Shown here: positions 27,857 through 41,070 of the stretch, in pieces
Numbering within the stretch: the stretch's first letter is position 1
Layout: each line of letters opens with the position of its first letter
Source of the DNA: Onchocerca volvulus
Taxonomy: Eukaryota; Nematoda; Chromadorea; Rhabditida; Onchocercidae
Direction: 5' to 3'
DNA: 64,000 nucleotides
Assembly: GCA_000499405.2 (NCBI GenBank)
Contig: HG738137.1
Location: 27,525,756-27,589,755, forward strand
Made by a program: the position numbers and the translations under genes
The notes under the pieces: generated by a model
Databases searched by the model: none
Told to the model about the DNA's origin: nothing
The model's input: only the letters and a program-made list of their open reading frames with translations

Positions 27857-30800
27857 TCACCCATTTCTTCTGTACAGGAAAATCACAATTGATGATAAAA
27901 TGGTAAGCAAAAGTGAAGTAGCAGTCAGTAGTACACCAAGAATTGGATAAGTTAAACATATTCTTTGTGTTGCTATCAGTGCTATTGCCATTCCATTTTC
28001 TGATCCAGAATTGGACTAAAATTTAAATTTTCAACTGATTTGTAATTTTATTATTTAGCATTCTCAATGATAAATATTAATTAGATTTAGAATTCCTGTG
28101 GATTTATTAAAAAGCAATAAATATTTATATTTCAATTATACTTTTAATCGATCAAGGATGAGATTTCTTTGAAAAGTTTATTTGAAAAAGATGTGGTACA
28201 AAAAATATGTCAGAAGAAGAATCATAGATTTTATTAAATAATATAACACATCTATTTAATGATAAACTTTCAAGAAAAAATCTTGAATCATTACGAAATT
28301 TCTTTATAGCGAAAGGGGAAGTTAAGTTTAAAAACCGTACCTGAATGGCATTTTGAATGAAAAATCGTGATCGTGGATCGGATATTCCATTTTCTTCAAT
28401 ATTGTCAAGCATACTGAGTGAAGCAATTAAATCTATCTGATTGGTACGTAAATCAGATGTATAATGCGTGTTTTTTTCTAATGAAACGCTGAAATATCGC
28501 AAATTTTTAAAAAGTTTCTTAGAATCACTTCTGTATTGAAAATGATTTACGAATTGATCACAGTTTTATGATTCAAAATTATAAATATCAAACCTAGAAT
28601 TGTTATGACCTAAACTACGTCGAATTCGATTATTACTGATGCCACATGCTGGTGGAGTAAGACCTTCACATTCACCAGCACTTTTCTTACATAATTCGAT
28701 AACACATTGATAGTTTAGAACCGAAGTATCACTGAACTTATAACCCCATGTTTCAACCACTGCCTATAAATTTTCAAAGTTCAGAATATCTATCTTTTTG
28801 GAATTGAAAATTAATTCCAAAACTAAAATTCAAGGTTTAAAATATATAAAAATTCTAACTATTGATTGCTGAGAGAAGTAATGGCAATGTAATTTTTTGA
28901 AAGATAATTTGTAAGATATTATTGCCACAATACAATAAGACATTTTAAAATTTTATGCTGATTTTAGTTAAAAATCCTGAAATCAGCTTATAACGTAAGA
29001 AAAAAAGGAAGAAATTTGCTTCGAGACTAACTTCATGAATTAAGAAATCGGAAAAAGAATATAGGAATATATTTAAAATTTGAAAAAAAAAAAGTTTGCA
29101 AATGAAATTTTTCAATTCAAGAATATAAAAGAAGCATTCACAGTGAAATAAAGTGAAATAATTTTGATTATTTTCCTGCAATATCTTTCTCCTTACATTT
29201 TACATTCTAAGTTATAAAGTTGTAATTCTTTTCAGTTACCATATCTTCTCTCTTAAGAAATTAAACACAAATTTGTTTTTTAAATTGAAATATTTTTACT
29301 CTTGATAAGTCTCTATCATATTGAACATCAGGTTGAATGATCGGATCAATAGCGCATCCATCCATATCAAGCTGAAATATAATTCAATTTATTATTAATT
29401 TTACTACTAATTTAATTAAACATTCAATAATTTACGAGCAACAAAAAGTCAAATACCAAGTCAAAACGTGTTCCTCGTCCATCGTTAACGAAACATGAAT
29501 GTACCAAAAATCCTTGTGAATTATCATCACATTCCCAAACATGGTAAATTTTCTCACCGACTTGTCCAAAACTGCAAATTATTAGCTGCCGTATTACTTT
29601 CTAATTTTTAAGCTACTGTAATTTCGAATTTTGAACTTAAAATCGACCATAAGTTATCAATTTCTAGTCTTTAAATTATCACTTTCTAATCTGTATACTA
29701 CCGTATTAGTTTTCGAAATTGCAAATTATCGTATCAATTTCATTAATTTGTAAGCTACTGTACTGGTCAAAATTAGTTTTTTTAAGAAATTTTAAAAAAA
29801 GATTAATTGGATTTTTTGATAAGAAATGCACGAAAATCATTTATTCTTTGAATTATTTTGGCAAATTTTCTGCCTAAATTGTTCGCTTCACAACAGACAA
29901 TGTAACAAGTATGACCAACTAAACTAGCAAATTGAGGAATCAAAAGTTTGGAATATGAAAATTTGGGCCAAAAAAAACAATCAGTTGAATAAGAGAATTG
30001 TAATATATATTGATATGAAATAATTTCAAATTCTGTAATTGAATTTAAAAATTCTTGAAAAAAAATTTTTACACAGTTGATGGTCCATCGGCACTTCCCG
30101 AATGAATACTGTATGTGCAAGTTGGCATTTTTGCCATATCCATTAATTCGGTGGTACCAATTGATGACATATCCACACCGGATGTTAAATGTTTAATATT
30201 CCGGTAAAAACACATACAACGATAGGCTCGATCAGCTCGTGTCACAAATGTGGAATGAAATGATACGACGATTGTAAGTGAGAACATTATACCCTAAAAT
30301 TATTCAAAATGATTTTGAAAATTTCAAAAAACGCTTCATAAAATTGTTAAAATTTCTATACTAAATAGATAATACCTGAAAATTGATTGCATCAAAATGC
30401 TTTGTTAGAAAAAGTTTCCAAGTTTATTATAACATCGATGAAATGACCTCTAGAGAACCGGTGACACGTTGACGTTGCATGGTACAATCACCATTTTGGA
30501 TTTTCATCGAAAATTTATCCTGATCAATATTTGATGCAAAATTCCTTGAACATCGGTCATCATCAGCTAATCCACGTACATATACACGTCCGGTAAATGG
30601 TTTTTTAGTTTTAAATGTTAATGATACCACTGAATCCTCACAATCTACCTGAAAAATGTTTAAATGAATTATATGTAAATTTGTGATTTATTAGAATGAT
30701 TTGTTAATTATTTAGAATGATTAATTAGATGGGAAAGATTTTTTCAATTCCAAGTGATCCAGGAATTTCAACTAACACCAGAATAACATGGACACGTGAT

Positions 30801-32418
30801 AGAATTAATTAAATAATTAAATGTCTAGTATAATTGATTTCTTGATAACCTCAATTGAGAAATCTGAAATATAGCTGAAGGTAGCAGTGTCGATATTGCG
30901 CGAAATTTGAGCTAAAATCTCGATGGATTTTATTGAAATAGGAAAGTTTATAAAGGAGGAATATTAACAGAATAAACATTATCATGATATAATGCTGGTT
31001 TTTTTCGGGAATCTTTTTAATTAGTGCCCAATCATTTTAATTGATGAGAAACAAAAAAAAAAAAAAAAAAAAAAATGAAATAACAACTGCTAATTCTATT
31101 TGTGATCTTCTATGATCTTTGCAGTTTTGCAAATATATATCGGAAATTTTTGATCTATTGTACTCATAAATCTTGTAGACAAAAATGTCAAAATCTTGAC
31201 TTTTCCGAGTTATTGATCTTTCACATTTTATATAAATTAATAGATCAAACCTTAATTTTATTTCTAATTTGTTTCTTTTAAAATATCAAATTGCATTCCG
31301 CCATTTCTTATCTTTCTTTTATTTTTCTAAAACTTTCATTTTCCTCTGTCACCAAGGATTTGTTACAACTCATTGATGAAAGCGGCAAAAGAAAAAGATT
31401 AATTTAGATAATGATGTTGAGAACTTTTAATTGAGCTAATTAGACCTTAATTAACAATTTATAAAAACGAAATGGAAAAAGAGATCGAAAATTAAGGGTA
31501 CTTCTCAATGACCTTTGCCATAGTTCACCAACAAGAAATGTCACAAACAATTATTTCAATGATCTGAAGGACAGATTTGAAAAATGAGCACAATAAGCAT
31601 TTTAATGATTTAATGGATAAAAATGAGGTAATAGTAAAATTTGAAATATCGATCTTTTATCTGAAATTCTTGTAAACTGATTCATAATTAATTATTTCAC
31701 CTTATACTTAAGTGAGAGATACATACTTTTTCCTATTTTGAACTGTCGAATAAATTAAAATAGGCTATGTTGGAATTTATTTCTGTTTGAATTTTATATT
31801 TATGCCATTTATGTTGAATTAAGGTATGATATAGATTATTTCCAAAACAAAATTATTTGAAAAAATGGAAGATGAAGTTATCAAAGAAAGGATTGATCAT
31901 CTAAATTGATAATTAACAAAAAGCTCTCAAAATTAATCTGATGAATTAATGAATTTAGTGAATTTAGTAAATTTAATGAATAACTCAAATCTGTTCAATA
32001 ATTTTATCATTTCCAAATCTTATTCAAAAAAGAAATTATAAAATTATTAAGAAAAAGACTTTCCACCATTCGAACAGAATTCATTTTGTGCTCCATAAAG
32101 CGAAATTAAAAAACATTAAAGTTCAAAATACCAGTAATTTTGTGATAATCAATCTGTTAGTATATTTTATTAATATAACTTACATAATCCAGTTTTATCA
32201 TGATTATTTTGTTATTTTATCAATAAAAGAATAAATAAAGAGGCAAGAGGGAGATGTAAAGAATAAAGATAAATGATAAGTTGAAAACAAATATGAAAAG
32301 AGCTCACCACAGGAGTTCCTACCAGTTCATTATCAATTGCAACAGTCAATTTAGCATTCGTAAGACTGTGAATCAAAAATAAACTGATAATATGATGGAT
32401 TTTGATGAAAGTTTGCAT
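27857..32418 (-). CDS. Cuticlin-like zona pellucida (ZP) domain membrane protein, 398 aa, 8 exons
   Basis: Exons from the 5' end: 32308-32418, 30448-30648, 30073-30293, 29457-29571, 29300-29371, 28594-28763, 28341-28488, 27857-28015, all in phase. A signal peptide (MQTFIKIHHIISLFLIHS...) leads into the ZP domain (about 37-280), with DDRCS, MCFYRN, SADGPSTV, VWECDD and the paired C-terminal cysteines. RIRR (286-289) fits the furin-type cleavage site after the ZP domain. A C-terminal transmembrane helix (about 370-393) ends in YRRNG. In nematode cuticlins the ectodomain is cut free and polymerises into insoluble cuticle layers. Gene layout and length match the cut/cutl family; I cannot name the orthologue. 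The ATG at 32446 in the same frame is an alternative start but would put the signal peptide 10 residues in. Confidence 0.9.
29572..29780. repeat. Degenerate short repeats in cuticlin intron 3
   Basis: Variants of AAATTATCGTATCAATTTC and TAAGCTACTGTA recur three to four times at roughly 50-70 bp spacing. They are noncoding, and the copy boundaries are vague. Confidence 0.4.
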
Positions 32419-35400
32419 ATTTTTAGAAGCGACTATTGTCCAAGACAATTCAGATTATAATTCAACTTCTCAAACGAAGCATATATAATGATAACTTGGC
32501 CTATCAATTAGGACAATCGGTAAGGTCGATCAGAGGATGGAGAAGATTAAAAGGTTTAGGGAAAAAACAAAAAAAGGTTATAAAAGGTGTGTTCGTACTT
32601 TTGGATATTTCGAAAATGATAAAATTAAGAAAAACAATTTTCTTTTGTTATTGTCCACCACATTTACACCCTTATCTTATCCGTTCATATTAACGGTAAA
32701 TAGGTCGAGAAAAAAAAATTTCTTAATTGGTATGTAAATTTACATAACACCAAAGATTTCATCCAATTTATCAATGCAAAAAAAAAAAGAAAAAAAACGA
32801 AAAAAAAATTTACAAAAAGAAAAGAATTATTCCTTTCTTCGTTTTTTTTTTCGGTTTTTGTTTTTCTGTCCAAAATTTTCTTTCGAAGTGAAGATTAAAA
32901 TAATTTTCCCATGATAAATTAATTTTTCAAAGTAAACTTTTGTCATTTATTTGAAATAAACTTTTATCATTTACTTTTATTGTTGCTAATTATTCAATTA
33001 TTATCAAGCATCGAAAATACACTCTTTTTTCTTTTTTTTTTTTTTTTTTAAATTTATAATATTTGTTGTTGTTGTTGTTGCATCAATTAACAAATGAAAT
33101 GTTATTTTTAAATTTTGATGAAAAAAAAATTCTTAGAAAAACTTTTAAAAATCCAACGTTTTTCGTTATTATTGTTTCTCTTTCTGTATACATCGCAAAA
33201 TTTCTGGAAAAAGTTGGAAAAAAATATCAGCGTAAAGAAAAACAAAAATTTGAAAGGAGGATATAAATGAATAATTATAAATGAATGATGATTTTTACTT
33301 TGCTACCAAAAATTTATTAGTATTTAAATATGAATTATTTGCTAGTTTGGTCTAATTTCTTCAAATATTTGTTAAAATAAAAAGATATGAAAAGATAAAA
33401 AGGTAAAGAAAAAGAAAAAAAAGAAGAAAAACGATTATTACATGATTTTATGAAATGTAATGAAAATATTTTAATGAATTTTCTTGTTATCAGGTATATG
33501 ATTTTATCAGTCATCTTCTGGAATTACTTTGGGCACAAGAGTTTTTTCTTTTCATCCCATTCATTTGTTTAATAAAGGATTTGACCTCACTTGACCTCAT
33601 TATCCAGAATTCGTCTTACACTTTTCATCAACAAACAAATTACATTCAAAATTGATTTCATTTACAAGCGTTTTATTGTTACACAATTTGACTTCATCTG
33701 ACATTTCGCATTTCTTCTTTCATCATTCATCACGCGAATTTCAATGGAAACATGTCGTACTTATTCAAAACTAATTACTAATTAATTACATGTGTTAATT
33801 AGTTTCTATATTTACACAATAATTCATTTGGAACAAAGAAAATAAGACTTACTCGAAAATACAATATTGAGAATTTTATTATTCGCATCATATATTTTGT
33901 TCAAATATCGTTAAAAAATCGAAAAGAAAGTGTATTTTAAAAAATCTATTTCATTAAAATAATTATGAAATAACACTTATTATTTCATAGTGATTTAAAA
34001 TAAAAAACTGATGGATTCCGAAGTCTTATTTCGAATTTGTCTGAATAATGCATACAAGGAATTTTCGAGGCTATTTTTTTAATTTCTAAAAATTTTGACC
34101 GCAATAAGGATAAATTGGAAAAAAATAAATTTCTATTCTCAAAATAAAATTTTTTTAAAAGTTCTTTCTAAATTTTATTTCTACTCGAAAATCACAGGAA
34201 AAGGAAGAGTTTGGGAGTTTGATGCACAGATAAAAATGACTTTGTTAAATTTAATTATTCCTTTATAACTCAAATCTTTTCAACGATTTGATAGAAATTC
34301 TCAAAAAACTTATTGTCGAAACTCAAGAATACTAAATTAAAATCTTCGAAAAAAAAGTTATTTCAAAATAGTACTTCACTTGAATAAAAGATGAAAATAA
34401 AATTTAAAGCAAAAAAAACTTAGAAAATTCATTTCCAATTCGAAAATTCAACAACCTAGCCATCATATCATAGAACTTTTATTTATAAAATTTGAATTTT
34501 TTTTCTCATTTTTCGTACTCCTTCGTTGAGGAAAAGAAATTTCTGAACAAATGACTTAACCTGATAATCAAATCAATAACTTCTTTTCTTCAGGAATAAT
34601 ATCCAACGAAATATGATGATAAATGAATGAATTAAGGAAAGAAGGAGAAAGGAATGTAAAAGTTTTAAGTAAATCATTTCGAAAAAAATCAGAAAAAAAA
34701 CCGGTCATAGTAGAAAAAGTAGTAAATTATTGATTTGAATATCAATCATTCTGACATTTTAGAAATGCGACGAATGTATGTTTCTTGAAAAGTCAACATT
34801 AAAAAAAAACAAAAAAAAAAAAAGTGGAAAACAAAAAAAAAAGAAAAAAAGCGATACTACAGGCGTATTTAGATTAAAATCTAAGCGCGACTTGAAAAAT
34901 GAGGGAGACATCTGTCCTCTAATTTCGTTGACAATATTTCATAGCTCTCATTTTCTTACTTTCCGCCAGTCGGCTAAATGTTTTATTTTTTTTCATCAAT
35001 CTTTATGCATTAATTAGACAATTTTCTTTTAATTATAACCACTTTCAGTAGTCCGAAATAATCCTAGATTATTTTAAATTCCTCTAATCAGTTTTGATCA
35101 ATGATATTTTTAAAAAATTTTTTTCAACAATGGAATTTTAAACTGTAATATTGCGTAAAAATTTTTTTTCTTTGTTCAATTCGTTACACTTTATCAATTT
35201 CTTTAAAATATGTTGGAAAACATTTTACAATAAAAAGTTAACTTTGTCACCGATAATTTAGAAATATGAAAGGGTGAAAATTTTCATGTTTTCAATTTAA
35301 TTTTACTTTTCTCAAATCAATCATCCCAATCAACATATTTTACCAGATGGAATTAAATTTTAGATTTATAATAGCGTTTTTCAGTTATAATTTATCAACT

Positions 35401-37052
35401 TATAATATACTTTTAAAGAAATTACAGAAAGATTTCAGATGTTTCAGTTAATTCAATTAATTGTCAACTCATTAAATTAACAAATGAATTTAAAAACCAA
35501 TTTTGTATAATTCTGCGCTTCAATATATAAAAAAGAGGAAAAAGCTGTTGAGTAATTAATTACTTCAACAAATTTATCGTTACAAATTTTAATTAGATTA
35601 ATTATTTTAATAAATTTGTTATTGATTACTTTAATGAGTTAAGAACTGATTGAATTAGCTAATTTTAATTAGATTAAAAGAAATTCCAAAAGCGAATTTA
35701 AATGAATAAATTGAAATTATAATTGCTCAATTGGTTGACAACGAAAATTGTCGCTTTTGTTCAAATTTTGACAATGAAGTCTAACTAATTCACAATTGCA
35801 CCATTCATTTTTGAGAGCTTCGAGGAATTTGAAAAATTTTCTACGAAAATCTCTGAGAGAGAGAAAAACGAGTACTTTTATCGCCTTTTATCGATGACAT
35901 CCTTGAAAAACAAATATTCCCTCATTTATTCAGTTATTCAGTACATTTTTCCTAACTTCATTTAAGCTTTAAAACAAGCAAACTGTCAATTTTCAACTTT
36001 TCCGTACTTATAATAACATTCAGTACTAATTGCTATTTCACACATTTTTACTGAATTTTTTTTTTTTTCTTCGTCGCAAACTTGGATTGCTCTATCATTG
36101 TGACCTCGCGAATAATTCAGGAAATTTGAATTTGCCCTATCGTGACCTTCGATTCATTCAACTATAATCTTTCCCCAATTTATTTTTCTTTTTTTTTCTT
36201 TTTTTACAAATTTTAATTTTATGTAATGAATAGCTAGTTGAGCTAACTGAAATGCACTAATTTTAATTTAAGTGAAATTATGCAGCTTGAAATCTACTTT
36301 AATTTGTTTTATTTTAATCGTTTTATTTTAACCATCAAATTAAATCTTACTAAAATAGATCCTTTTATGATTAATTAATCAGTTTATTAATTTTTCTCTC
36401 AATTAGACAAGTTAATTTATGCTTGTTTAGAAGAGCAAAATAATAAAAATTTTCAGGAATCCAGTAGTTGATAATTTCATTTCGAATATCTGTAATTCTT
36501 GAAGCGACTATTTTTTGATTCATTTCAATAAGATCAAAAATTTTCGCTAAATTCAATCTAATATGTTTATGATTGTTATCAGTATATACAATGCTGTTAT
36601 TTAAAAATTCAAAATGTATGTATCAGTTAATCAGAGAATTTTTTGTCTTGTGATTTTTATGCGATGTAATTGAGGATTTTTAATACAAAATGTATTTGAA
36701 TTTAAAACATCGTTTTAAGATTCAAAATTTCATATTAAAGAATCTAATGTCCTTTTATCAAGCAAAAAAATCTTAAATTTTTTTTTCTCCTCACAAGTGT
36801 TTTATATTACCTCAACATTCTTGCTCCTTCCTTTCATTTCTATTAATTTAACTAAAAAAAAGTCAGGAAGAACGGAACATTTATGTTCTATTTTTAACAT
36901 CAAAACCATCTGTTATCATATCATTAAATGAATTTATTTTGATGATTTTGTTGTGTTATTAATGTAAGCAGAAGTTGAGGAAAGTTTTAATTGTTCGAAA
37001 AAAAGTGTCTGAAATTCTCTCAAAAGAACGAATATGAGAAATTGTCAATGAA
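32419..37052. other. Intergenic region between cuticlin-like and cysteine-rich genes
   Basis: A 4.6 kb divergent intergenic region, extremely AT-rich. It contains a (GTT)n tract near 33064-33079, a TGACCT direct repeat at 33582-33597 and many A- or T-runs. Small ORFs here are low complexity (Lys, Phe and Asn) and have no splice support. Confidence 0.55.
33582..33597. promoter_or_regulatory. TGACCT direct repeat, DR4 spacing (possible nuclear-receptor site)
   Basis: Two TGACCT half-sites separated by four bases (CACT), equivalent to AGGTCA DR4 on the other strand. It lies about 1.2 kb upstream of the cuticlin-like gene. Nuclear receptors time nematode moults and cuticle gene expression, so the site is plausible, but a 12-base match can be chance. 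Confidence 0.3.
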
Positions 37053-37148
37053 ATGTCAATTGTTCTGTTTCCGCTCTTTCTTATCGCTTTATCAAAGAAT
37101 TTTATCAATTCTCAACTGATCTGCACCAATGAAGCACCTGGGTGAGTT

Positions 37149-37212
<64 letters not shown>

Positions 37213-39221
37213 AATCACTTCACTTCTATGTGTCAATTTATGATCGGAATTTTTAAGAATTTTTATTGGAATATATCATAAATTCTAATGATTTTACATC
37301 ATATAATTATAATATATAAAAAACAGAATTACAAAGATATTCTGACTGATAAACTAATTGATGTCGGGATAATTTTATTTTCGGTTCTAGCATTTCTTGA
37401 GCAGCAGGAAAAATTTGAAATTGTGCAGAAATTTAAAAAGCAAAGGTTGAATTGAATCTCTGCATTACGCTTTTTTCAGCATTGCTAAAAAAAAATTATA
37501 TTCTATGGAAAAGAGATTTTAGTGTTTTTTTTTCTTTTCGGAATGTTGATCATTTGTTGCTTTCAGCTTGAATCAGAAACGAATATGCTTTGATCTTGAC
37601 AAAGGTCGCTTTATTGATCCAAAAATTGGCCGAAATTCAATATATGATATGGAAGTTAGTCTTAAACAACAAGAAGTTTCATTGGGTCGAAGTCGAAGGA
37701 AACGTACTTTTTTTTTTTTCGCGATTAATTAATATTTTCCATATCTCATTAATTGTGATTCTAGAAATAACTTCAGTGTTTGAGATTCCGGAAATAACTT
37801 CAATGTTTGCTGCACTAATCAACAAAATATTATGATATTTTTTTTTTTTTTTGATTGGAATTTCGAAATACAGAAATTTTGAGCGATTTTTTGTCCTAGA
37901 AAAAAATCTCATTTATTTTATTTTGAAAACAAATCGAAAGATGAGTGAAAATTGATAAAAATCTTTCTTAGGAATGTTTTTTATCGTAAAGTTTGTGCAA
38001 AGATAAATGAGCGTCTAAAAACGAGCGTAAAAATTCATTCGTTTCCTGAAAAGATAAAAATCATCTCTAAAATGCATTCATTTATTTCGCTTACATTTAT
38101 TTTCGAAATTTTAATGAAAAATTTCCTGTAAAAAAAGAATAATTGCTTTCAGATCAATTAATCTTATCATTATAGTTGTAATAAAAGAAGAAGTCCGTTG
38201 CAAACAAGATTCAAATGTTTTCCAAAACCATTTTTGATCTCTTAGATAATACTTTTTAGAAGATGCCAATTAAAACTTTCACGAAATAAACATTTTTTTA
38301 TCAGTGATAATTATTTATTGCGCTGAATTTTTTCTAATTATTTGCTTGCAGTGTATGCGGTGGAATGCATTTGTGTACAGTAGTAGTTACTTGAATAATG
38401 TGAATTTGACATTTTTAATTAAAAATGTCAAAAACTTTATAGTTTGCATTAATTAATTACATTAACTGCAGCACGTGCTTGTCGTGGCTATAATTTTTAC
38501 CGTCGCTGCCAGAAGAAGTATACGACGCATTTAGGAAGATTGGAATGCCGTTACGCAAGATGCTCCGTGTGCATTACGGAACACTTGCATCCTGGTTGCC
38601 CGTTCTGTCACGCTGATAGTTGGTGTTTGACCTTAATGACTTTTATTTACGTCTAATGAATCACAGAACTGAATTTTCAGTCAAATTTTTCAAAAATTTC
38701 AAATTTGACTAAAATCTTGATTTACAATGATCTTCAAGTATTTACTTCTAAATTTTAAATTTTATTTGAATTTAAATTTTAAATTCTTCAAAAAATCTTT
38801 GTTTTGCAGAATCAGTATTCTGTCCAGCTGTAGAAACATGTTCTTGCCCTTGGAAAGCTGGTTATGGCATTTGGGATTCCTGTAGGCGGCAAGTTAATAA
38901 TCGATGCTATGGTACTTGAAATAAAATTTCAATTTTTCAGATTTCCTATTTGAAATGTTTGATGTTATTTAAAAATCAAAAAAAAAAAAAAAAAAAAGAG
39001 AGGAGCTGAATAATTACGAAGAACCTGACATGTCGAAAAAATTTTCAAATTAAAAATGTTTGCAGCATTTATCATCAATTTAATTATTGAATAATACTTT
39101 TGAATTTTGTTATTCAAATCCTTTAAATTTTTATCAAATTGAAAATAATCTTGCAGATATTAACGCGACGAATTCAAAAAAGAACAAAAAGAAACATCGG
39201 AAAAAGAATCACTTCAGATGA
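37053..39221 (+). CDS. Secreted cysteine-rich protein with a dibasic cleavage site, 179 aa, unknown function
   Basis: Exons 37053-37141, 37567-37703, 38472-38618, 38810-38911 and 39157-39221 join in phase. The N-terminus MSIVLFPLFLIALSK is a clear signal peptide. A 45-residue segment then ends in RSRRK (about 70-75), a furin-like site. After it comes a dense cysteine region (ACRGYNFYRRC, LECRYARCSVC, HPGCPFCHAD, FCPAVETCSCPW, DSCRR, NRCYD; 14 cysteines) and a very basic tail, KKNKKKHRKKNHFR. This suggests a secreted, disulfide-rich, proteolytically processed protein, perhaps binding acidic surfaces. I recognise no family; growth-factor-like or nematode-specific secreted protein are guesses. 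Intron 1 holds a 61-base A-run. Coding status is well supported, function is open. Confidence 0.78.
37150..37210. repeat. Uninterrupted poly(A) run of about 61 bases
   Basis: Starts 8 bases after the intron 1 donor of the cysteine-rich gene. Its length may be an assembly approximation. Confidence 0.8.
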
Positions 39222-40190
39222 CAAATGAATATTATTCTAGTGTCGCATTTCCGGAATCTTTCGGAACACTTTCGGAATCTCTCATAGCTTTTTGAAAGGA
39301 TGCTTTAACTAATTCTTCTTAATCCGAAGAAAATTATCCAATGATTATTATGCAAAAGGATGGCAAGAAAAACTACTACTCTCGGACTTTTTGAAGATTT
39401 TTTGGTATTAAAAAAAAAAAACTTTTACTTAATCTTGAGAGATAACTCAATTTGTATAAAAATTTGACTCGAAATTTATGCAGATCTTTTGTCTGAAATG
39501 ATCAATAAACGATATATATATATATATATGCTACGAATTTATTTGAAAATAAAATAAAGGATTGCATATTGGACGTAATGCTTAATTTGCCAACTTCGAT
39601 ATCGCGGGAAACAAAAGTATCGAATGGGAAGAAAGGTATAAATTAAAGTACCAAATATTTCAGCATGGTATTTTTAATGTAAATTGGGAATTATTGATTG
39701 AAATTCGCTCTAAAAACTTAGAGCAAATTTCTATCACTAATCATTGTGCTCGATATCACCCAATGTTTCAAGAGCAAATTTCTATCACTAATCATTGTGC
39801 TCGATATCACCCAATGTTTCAAAGTTTCGAATCGAAATTCCAGAACTTTTAGGGCAATCAGTGTATTCTTCCCATTACTACCAATATCAGCAAATTATGT
39901 AATTTCTTTCTCCGTAAAAATTGACGAATTCTCAGTCATTTACTCACTAAATTAATCATACCTTAGGTCCTGAAAGCGATTCGCCAGTATTGATATGATG
40001 TAGAAATTGCTGTATGCGAGCTAAATTTATTAGAATTCCGGAACTTACAGATTTCGTCAAAATTCCAAATTTTACCAGAATTCAAAACTTCTAGATTCTA
40101 ATGAAAATCCAGAACTTCCAAGATATTTAATGAAGTATGCTTTGAGTTAGTAATATATCTGTAGGCCATATAAATCAACTGATTTTCGAC

Positions 40191-41014
40191 TTGTAAGGGA
40201 AAGAAGAGATCTGCTTGATTTGTGATTTGGGATTCTAGAATAGTTGGATTGGAGATCTTTTTGCTGCCGTGACTTGACAATAGTGGTCCTTTGATAAATG
40301 GTTGTTTGTGCTTCGTTGAGATTGCTTGATATTGGCTGGAAACGTTTTGCACACTGATGTAGGAGAGCCTGTCGCTGATTGTAATTCCCTTGTTGCTGAT
40401 GAATTGATGATGTCGACACTTGTAGATACTGAACCGCCACCAGCCTTGGTGCACCGATGATAGAAGTGCTCCAGAGATTGGTGCCGCTCTGCTGCTGATG
40501 TATTTAAGCACTGATCCTGCTGTCCCGAAAGTTCCGCTTTTCTATGGACATCCTTGATAGAGGCGAAGGTTCATACATTAATCATACAAAAAAATTTGGT
40601 ATGAGTAAAGACTGAAGGATAAGAGATAATTAATGCTTAAACATTTAAACAAAGAACAAGGATTTAGTCCGTACATTATTCGACAATTGATCGATTGCAG
40701 CCAATGGAAATCCATTAGACAAAGAGCATGATATTAATCCCTATGATATTCCAGACATATTTCACAATCATTTGCAATGCTTAAATAAAGAGCATGACAT
40801 TAATCCTTATAAAATTGCAGATATTAGCATGTTTTACAACCACAATATGTTTTACAGCCATTTATAACTCTTAAACAAAGCACATGAGCATTATCAACAA
40901 ATGAAATGATGAGAAACAAAAGGCCACTGTGCGCAATGACTTACATGTATGGGATTGCAAATTTTTATTATAAATAAATAGCATTTGGATATGTCAGCAT
41001 TTCGGTTTATCGAC
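40191..41014. mobile_element. 0.82-kb insertion flanked by TCGAC target-site duplication, family unknown
   Basis: Copy B reads straight through this point (GCCATATAAATCAACTAATTTATCGAATGAC), while copy A is interrupted. TCGAC stands on both sides (40186-40190 and 41010-41014), as a 5-bp target-site duplication would. The first part (to about 40560) is richer in GC than the flanks. On the minus strand it gives a 137-residue ORF ending at 40098, partly in flanking DNA, with no family I recognise. The second part has the repeats described separately. Ends are not a classical TG...CA, so solo LTR is only one option; a non-autonomous DNA element is another. Confidence 0.6.
40625..40905. repeat. Imperfect repeats inside the 0.8-kb insertion
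   Basis: Four diverged copies of a block resembling AAACAAAGAGCATGA followed by TTAATCCTTATGA and TATTCCAGACAT begin near 40648, 40718, 40784 and 40873. Spacing is 65-90 bp. They look like internal subrepeats of a mobile element. Confidence 0.55.
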
Positions 41015-41070
41015 ACGACTGACATACGATGAAAGTTTTAAAATATAACTATGAGGAATTTTCTGTGTCA

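Noticed and set aside
40098..40511. 137-codon minus-strand ORF, and an overlapping 97-codon one, at the 0.8-kb insertion
   Set aside because: They run across the insertion boundary into flanking duplicate DNA and resemble no family, so I treat them as chance frames in a mobile element.
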